Shown piece by piece: positions 57,716-64,000 of a stretch of 64,000 nucleotides of DNA; position 1 is the first letter of the stretch, and every line of letters starts with the position of its first letter. The DNA lies in contig CAVUOA010000009.1 in NCBI GenBank assembly GCA_963742955.1, positions 992,001 to 1,056,000 of the forward strand, in the 5' to 3' direction. This DNA is from CAVUOA01 sp963742955. GTDB lineage: Bacteria; Bacteroidota; Ignavibacteria; Tepidaquicellales; OLB5. The position numbers were made by a program, and so were the translations under genes. The notes beneath the pieces are model-generated. The model saw nothing but the letters and a program-made list of their open reading frames with translations, was not told the DNA's origin and did no database searches.

Positions 57716-58684
57716 ATGCACGATATTACCGGCAAACAACTGGCGGTGGGCGGATCCGTGCTGGCGGTCTTCATCATCTTGCCGCTGGTGGTCTCCTCCC
57801 CATTCGGCCAGCACGTTATGATAATCACCTTCATGTTCGCCATGTGCGGGGTGGCCTGGAACGTGATGGGCGGCTACGCGGGCATGTTCTCCTTCGGGCA
57901 GGTGGCATTTTTCGGGATCGGGGCGTATGCCTCCTCCTTCCTGCTGTTGACCTTCCAGGTGAGCCCGTGGATCGGGCTGGTGGCGGGCGGGGTCATCTCT
58001 GCGCTGCTGGCCGCGGCCATCGGCTATCCCTGCTCCAACCTGCGCGGCCACTACTTCGCCATTGCCAGCATCGCCTTCGCCGAGATCATCCGCATCGTGT
58101 TCAACAACTGGCAGCTGGTGGGGGCGGCCGAAGGGCTCACCATCCCCATGCTGAAGGAGTCCATGGTCCACTTCATGTTCCACTCCTCCAAGCTGCCCTA
58201 TTATTACATCATGCTGGCCTTCCTGCTGCTGGCGGTGGCGGTCTGCTATTGGGTGTCCACGTCCAAGATGGGCTATTACTTCCGGGCCATCAAGGAGAGC
58301 CATGAGATCGCCCAGGTGCTGGGGGTCAACGTGGTCCGTTACCGGATGTTGGCCATCATGATCAGCGCCTTCCTGACCTCGATGGCCGGGACCTTTTACG
58401 CCCAGTACATCCTCTACATCGACCCGGAGAGCGTCATGATCCTGCCGATCTCGGTCCAGATCGTGCTGGTGGCCATGCTGGGCGGGGCAAGCACGGTGCT
58501 GGGGCCGGTGGTGGGGGCGGCCATCCTGATCCCGCTCTCCGAGTACAGCCGGGCCTACCTGGGCTACAAGGGCACCGGGGTGGACATGATCATCTACGGC
58601 ACCCTGATCACCATCATCTCCATGTACCAGCCCGCCGGCGTGTGGGGCTCTTTTCTGAACAGGCTGCGGAGGGAGGGCAAATGA
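57716..58684 (+). CDS. livM: branched-chain amino acid ABC transporter permease LivM
   Basis: 322 residues. AWNVMGGYAGMFSFGQVAFF, GAYASSFLLLTFQVSPWIGL, FRAIKESHEIAQVLGVNVVR (EAA-like coupling loop), AMLGGASTVLGPVVGAAILI. The ATG 57716 is 2 bases after livH; the stop overlaps livG by 4 bases. Confidence 0.95.
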   Translation: MHDITGKQLAVGGSVLAVFIILPLVVSSPFGQHVMIITFMFAMCGVAWNVMGGYAGMFSFGQVAFFGIGAYASSFLLLTFQVSPWIGLVAGGVISALLAAAIGYPCSNLRGHYFAIASIAFAEIIRIVFNNWQLVGAAEGLTIPMLKESMVHFMFHSSKLPYYYIMLAFLLLAVAVCYWVSTSKMGYYFRAIKESHEIAQVLGVNVVRYRMLAIMISAFLTSMAGTFYAQYILYIDPESVMILPISVQIVLVAMLGGASTVLGPVVGAAILIPLSEYSRAYLGYKGTGVDMIIYGTLITIISMYQPAGVWGSFLNRLRREGK

Positions 58685-59421
58685 GCGCTTCGCTGTTGCT
58701 GGATGTGCAGGGCGTCAGCAAATACTTCGGCGGGCTGCAGGCCAACGAGGACGTCTCCTTCCAGGTGAACCGGGGTGAGATCGTCAGCATCATCGGCCCC
58801 AACGGCGCCGGCAAGAGCACGCTCTTCAGCTGTGTGACCGGGTTTCACCGGGTGGACAAGGGCCGGGTGCTCTTCAAGGGCCGGGATATCACCAACCAGA
58901 AGCCGCACGCCATCGGCAAGCTCGGCATCGTGCGCACCTTCCAGATCGTGCAGGTCATCAGCGACATGACGGTGCTGGAGAACGTCATGACCGGCGGCTT
59001 CCTGCGGCACACCCGGGTGCCCGATGTGCGCCGCCGGGCCGAAGAGGTGCTGGCCTTCACGGGCCTGAGCGAGAAGAAAAATTTTAGCGCCCTCGCACTG
59101 ACCATTTCCGACAAGAAGCGGCTGGAGGTGTCCATGTCGCTCGCTATGGAGCCCGAGGTCCTCATGCTGGACGAGTCCATGGCCGGGCTCACGGTGGTGG
59201 AGCTGCGGGAGATGATCGAGCTGATTCGCAAGGTGCGCGAAAGGGGGGTCACCGTGGTGGTGGTGGAACACGTCATGGAAGCGGTGATGCAGCTCTCCGA
59301 CCGCGTGATCGTGCTCAACTCCGGTCGCAAGATCGTGGAAGGTGCTCCCAAAGAAGTGGTGGCAAACCCCGAGGTCATCCGAGCCTACCTGGGAGAGAGG
59401 TACCATGCTGTCCGTCAATAA
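58681..59421 (+). CDS. livG: branched-chain amino acid ABC transporter ATPase LivG
   Basis: 246 residues. LDVQGVSKYFGGLQANEDVS, Walker A GPNGAGKSTLFSCVTG, Q-loop region IVRTFQIVQVISDMTVLENV, Walker B EPEVLMLDESMAGLT, H-loop VVVVEHVMEAVM. The signature motif reads ALTISDKKRLEVSMSLAMEP, where the usual LSxGQ/LSYGxxR is replaced by TISDKKR, an unusual signature sequence. ATGA overlap with livM. Confidence 0.94.
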   Translation: MSASLLLDVQGVSKYFGGLQANEDVSFQVNRGEIVSIIGPNGAGKSTLFSCVTGFHRVDKGRVLFKGRDITNQKPHAIGKLGIVRTFQIVQVISDMTVLENVMTGGFLRHTRVPDVRRRAEEVLAFTGLSEKKNFSALALTISDKKRLEVSMSLAMEPEVLMLDESMAGLTVVELREMIELIRKVRERGVTVVVVEHVMEAVMQLSDRVIVLNSGRKIVEGAPKEVVANPEVIRAYLGERYHAVRQ

Positions 59422-60109
59422 TTTATCCGTGGGGTACAAGGGGCTTCTGGCCATCCAGGATGTCTCGTTTGAGGTCAAAAGCGGTGAGATCGTTTCGCTG
59501 ATCGGCTCCAACGGCGCCGGCAAGACCACGCTGCTCAAAACCATCCTGGGCCTGCTCAAGCCGACGAAGGGCGAGATCCGCCTGAACGACCAGGTGATCT
59601 CCGGCCAGCCGGCCTACGACGTCGTCAAGAAAAAGATCGCTCTGGTGCCTGAGGGGCGGCGGCTTTTCGCGCGCCTGTCGGTGCAGGACAACCTGCTGCT
59701 GGGGGCCTACACCGTGGAATCCAAGAAGCAGATCGCCGAAAGCCTGGAGACGGTCCTGCGGCTGTTCCCCTGGGTCAAGGCGCGCGCCGACCAGCGCGCC
59801 GGCACACTTTCCGGCGGCGAGCAGCAGCAGGTGGCGATCGCCCGGGGGCTCATGTGCCGGCCCGAACTGCTCATGCTGGACGAGCCCTCCCTGGGGGTCA
59901 TGCCCAAGCTGATCACCGAGATCTTCCAGACCGTGGAGCGCATCGCGGGCGAGGGGGTCACCGTGCTCCTGGTGGAGCAGAACGTGTTCGAGGCCCTGCA
60001 GGTCTGCCATCGGGCCTATGTCCTCCAGACCGGTCGCATCGTCATGGAGGGCACGGGCAGCGAGCTGTCCCAGTCCGACCTGGTGCGCCAGGCCTATCTG
60101 GGGATGTGA
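59405..60109 (+). CDS. livF: branched-chain amino acid ABC transporter ATPase LivF
   Basis: 234 residues. LSVNNLSVGYKGLLAIQDVS, Walker A GSNGAGKTTLLKTILG, FARLSVQDNLLLGAY, signature AGTLSGGEQQQVAIARGLMC, Walker B ELLMLDEPSLGVMPKL, VLLVEQNVFEALQV. Unlike LivG it keeps the standard LSGGEQQ. Overlaps livG by 17 bases. Confidence 0.95.
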   Translation: MLSVNNLSVGYKGLLAIQDVSFEVKSGEIVSLIGSNGAGKTTLLKTILGLLKPTKGEIRLNDQVISGQPAYDVVKKKIALVPEGRRLFARLSVQDNLLLGAYTVESKKQIAESLETVLRLFPWVKARADQRAGTLSGGEQQQVAIARGLMCRPELLMLDEPSLGVMPKLITEIFQTVERIAGEGVTVLLVEQNVFEALQVCHRAYVLQTGRIVMEGTGSELSQSDLVRQAYLGM

Positions 60110-60193
60110 TCGCCGGAATCGTTGGTGGAGGTATCCCCGGCGGTTAAAGGAAAACGAGCCGCTGACGTCCAACCCTTTAGGCGGAGATGAGTC

Positions 60194-60976
60194 ATGCCGA
60201 AATTCAGCGCCAATCTGAGCATGTTGTTTACCGAGGTGGCTTTTCCGGAGCGTTTCGAGCGTGCCGCGGCCGCCGGGTTCCGGGCTGTAGAATACCTGTT
60301 CCCGTATGAATGGGGCAAGGATCTGCTGGCGGAACAATTGAAAGGCTGCCGCCTGAAGCAGGTGTTGCACAACCTGCCGGCCGGCGACTGGGCGGGCGGC
60401 GAGCGCGGGATTGCCTGCATCCCGGGCCGGGAAGGTGAGTTCAAGGACGGGGTGGGCCAGGCCATCGCGTACGCCAGGGCCCTGGAATGCCCGCGCGTGA
60501 ACTGCCTGGTCGGCAAAAAACCGGCCGCAGCACCGCCGGAAAAAGTGCGGGCAACGCTCGTCGGAAACCTGCGGTTCGCCGCCGAAGCTTTACAGAAAGC
60601 GGGCATCGAACTGCTGATCGAACCCCTCAACCGCCGCATGACCCCGGACTTCTATTTGGTGGGCACACAGGAAGCCCTGGATCTGATCCAGGCGGTCGGG
60701 CATTCCAACCTGCGGGTTCAGTACGACGTGTTTCACATGCAGATCATGGAAGGCAACCTGATCCAGACCATTCAGGAAAACCTGGCCCGCATCGGCCATA
60801 TCCAGATCGCAGATAATCCCGGCCGGCATGAGCCGGGTACCGGCGAGATCAACTTCACGAACCTCTTCCGCGCCATCGACCAGGCCGGCTACGACGGCTG
60901 GATCGGCTGCGAGTATACTCCGGCCGGCAAGACGGAGGACGGGCTGCAGTGGTTGAGGCCCTATCTGGGAAGCTGA
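60194..60976 (+). CDS. hyi: hydroxypyruvate isomerase family protein
   Basis: 260 residues, TIM barrel of the xylose isomerase-like superfamily. FSANLSMLFTEVAFPERFER at the start is typical of Hyi, followed by VEYLFPYEW, LIEPLNRRMTPDFYL (metal Glu), VQYDVFHMQIMEGNLI (Asp, His), GHIQIADNPGRHEPGTGEIN (His, Glu) and WIGCEYTPAG with the last Glu. Interconverts hydroxypyruvate and tartronate semialdehyde. It follows livF by 84 bases and may share the operon. Confidence 0.9.
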   Translation: MPKFSANLSMLFTEVAFPERFERAAAAGFRAVEYLFPYEWGKDLLAEQLKGCRLKQVLHNLPAGDWAGGERGIACIPGREGEFKDGVGQAIAYARALECPRVNCLVGKKPAAAPPEKVRATLVGNLRFAAEALQKAGIELLIEPLNRRMTPDFYLVGTQEALDLIQAVGHSNLRVQYDVFHMQIMEGNLIQTIQENLARIGHIQIADNPGRHEPGTGEINFTNLFRAIDQAGYDGWIGCEYTPAGKTEDGLQWLRPYLGS

Positions 60977-61061
60977 AAGCCTTCGGTCGGGCCCAAGGCG
61001 GCCGGGGGGAAATCGAAGCCATCCCCCGCAGCCCGGGCGTCCCGGGATAGCTTTGCCATTC

Positions 61062-62849
<1,788 letters not shown>

Positions 62850-62920
62850 GACAAACCTCTCTGATGTTCCAGTCTTGAAGGCAAACAAATCCGCCCGCTC
62901 CGGGCAGCGAGTTTCCGGCT

Positions 62921-64000
62921 TTAACCGGTGATAACTTTCCGGAGTACCTCGTAAACCGTCACCAAGCTTTTCAGGCTCACCCACTCGTCCACGGCGTGGG
63001 CGCCATGGCCCACTGGCCCGAACAGAACGCTGGGGACTCCCGCGAGCCCCATGAGGGCCGAGTCCGCCCAGAAGGAAAGACCGCTGAGGGGTGCCGCGGG
63101 CAGGGCGTGGCGGAGCCGGGCGATGATCTCCGCCTCAACCGGGGCCTGGAAGGGCGGCCGGGAGAAGATCTTGCGGCCCGCCACGCGATGGCCGCCCGGA
63201 AGCTGCTGAACCGCCGCCGCCACCCGGTCGAGTTCGCGGTCCACATCGGCCGGGTCTTCGTCCGGGAGCGTGCGCCTTTCCCACTGCAGAAGGGCCCGGG
63301 CGGGAATGACGCTCAGCGCGGTGCCGCCCTCGATCCTGCCCCCGTGAAGGGACGCATGGCCCAGCCGGGGGTCCGGCGGCCGTTCTGACAACCGGGTGCG
63401 GATGCGGTCGAGCTCGGCGAGGGCCTCCCGCAGGGGCAGAATGGCGTCGATCCCCTCGGCGGGACGGCTGCCGTGGGCGGCCCGGCCGAAAATCTCGATC
63501 TCAAACCAGCTGAAGCCCTTGTGGGAAACCCCGATGGCTTCCTCCGTGGGCTCGAGAAAAACAGCCGCCGCGGGCGCCGGCGCGACGGTCGGAAGCCAGT
63601 CGCGCACGAGCTGTGCGGTGCCGAGGCTGCGGTCCTCCTCGTCGGCCGAAAACGTCAGCCAGACATCGGCGGCCGGCGGGTGGTTCGCGAACGACTCGGC
63701 CAGCGCCAGCATGACCGCGATACCGCCCTTCATGTCGTAGGCCCCGCGGCCGTATAGCCGGTCGCCCTCCCGCCGCAGGGTAAAGGGGGCCGGCATGCCC
63801 TCCACCCCCACCGTGTCGATGTGACCATTCAGAACGAGCGATGCCCGGCCGGCTTTGCCGCGCGCCACGGCCACCACGTTGGCCCGGGCGGCGGCCACGG
63901 AATGAAGCTCGGCCTCCAGGCCGAGTCTTACGAGGTGATGGTGGATAAAGTTGGCGATCCCGGCTTCGCCGGGACCTCCGGCTAGGGTCGGGTTGATGGA
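62921..64000 (-). CDS. M20 family metallopeptidase (ArgE/DapE-like), start off window
   Basis: The visible 359 residues run from the window edge. The frame is open through 64000 with SINPTLAGGPGEAGIANFIH, an M20 N-terminus; the GTG at 63898 is internal. Motifs: LNGHIDTVGVEGM (metal His/Asp), GRGAYDMKGGIAVMLA (bridging Asp), TFSADEEDRSLGT (catalytic and metal Glu), a dimerisation domain, and a final FGPVGHGAHAVDEWVSL with the last His. It could be acetylornithine deacetylase, succinyl-diaminopimelate desuccinylase or a dipeptidase. Downstream of no known partner; followed by typA. Confidence 0.9.
   Translation of the reverse strand, partial: SINPTLAGGPGEAGIANFIHHHLVRLGLEAELHSVAAARANVVAVARGKAGRASLVLNGHIDTVGVEGMPAPFTLRREGDRLYGRGAYDMKGGIAVMLALAESFANHPPAADVWLTFSADEEDRSLGTAQLVRDWLPTVAPAPAAAVFLEPTEEAIGVSHKGFSWFEIEIFGRAAHGSRPAEGIDAILPLREALAELDRIRTRLSERPPDPRLGHASLHGGRIEGGTALSVIPARALLQWERRTLPDEDPADVDRELDRVAAAVQQLPGGHRVAGRKIFSRPPFQAPVEAEIIARLRHALPAAPLSGLSFWADSALMGLAGVPSVLFGPVGHGAHAVDEWVSLKSLVTVYEVLRKVITG

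Overview
The window looks like two unrelated genomes joined near 17.34 kb. Bases 1 to about 17,340 are AT-rich. They carry the end of a complex I operon (nuoL-nuoM-nuoN), glmS, two secreted proteins with type IX secretion (Por) C-terminal domains of the NYPNPFNPST kind, an M28 aminopeptidase, a TolB-like protein and the 3' part of a relA/spoT homologue. The Por tails and the lack of strong Shine-Dalgarno sites point to the Bacteroidota/Ignavibacteria group. From about 17,340 to the end the DNA is GC-rich and encodes dsrABD-dsrN, tetraheme cytochrome c3, Tat genes and molybdopterin genes: a sulfate-reducing member of the Desulfobacterota. At the join, the first 13 or so codons of a dapA gene are fused in frame to the inside of relA, so an assembly chimera is the simplest reading.

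Layout. 1-5.5 kb: complex I genes with a tRNA-Leu(CAA) cluster embedded between nuoL and nuoM. One copy is intact, two carry palindromic mini-insertions, and a GIY-YIG ORF sits between copies. nuoM and nuoN each have one +1 frameshift. 5.5-17.3 kb: a helical protein of unknown function, Fn3 and Por-secreted proteins (one more +1 frameshift), glmS, peptidase, TolB-like, relA. 17.3-25.5 kb: TPR gene, an unknown gene, dsrA, dsrB, dsrD, dsrN, a methyltransferase and cytochrome c3, the sulfite-reduction locus. 25.6-31.7 kb: tatC, tatB, mltA, moaC, moaE, mobA, moaB and an amidinotransferase; Mo/W enzymes are typical Tat cargo.

31.7-37.66 kb is a decayed island. Fragments of fic, an lmo0937-type protein, DUF3185, a B12-binding radical SAM protein, ftsH, an AspT-type exchanger, an NhaP-type antiporter and a universal stress protein are interspersed with apparently intact small membrane proteins and trkH-trkA.

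37.66-44.9 kb, minus strand, is an arginine block: argG, carA, carB, a short N-acetylglutamate synthase-like acetyltransferase, and a flavin reductase. Upstream of argG lies what reads as a complete ribosome-mediated attenuator: a promoter, a 31-codon leader peptide with RRRNRRRSSR, mutually exclusive antiterminator and terminator helices, and a U-tract. I consider this the most interesting signal in the window. A divergent higBA toxin-antitoxin pair follows, with a palindromic operator between its -35 and -10.

45.5-54.5 kb: an aminotransferase, an acetyltransferase and a signalling block (REC-PP2C phosphatase, a large hybrid histidine kinase, and a REC-HD-GYP-REC regulator). 54.6-61 kb: a GntR/FCD regulator with a candidate operator, livKHMGF and hydroxypyruvate isomerase. 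61-64 kb: typA and the start-less end of an M20 peptidase.
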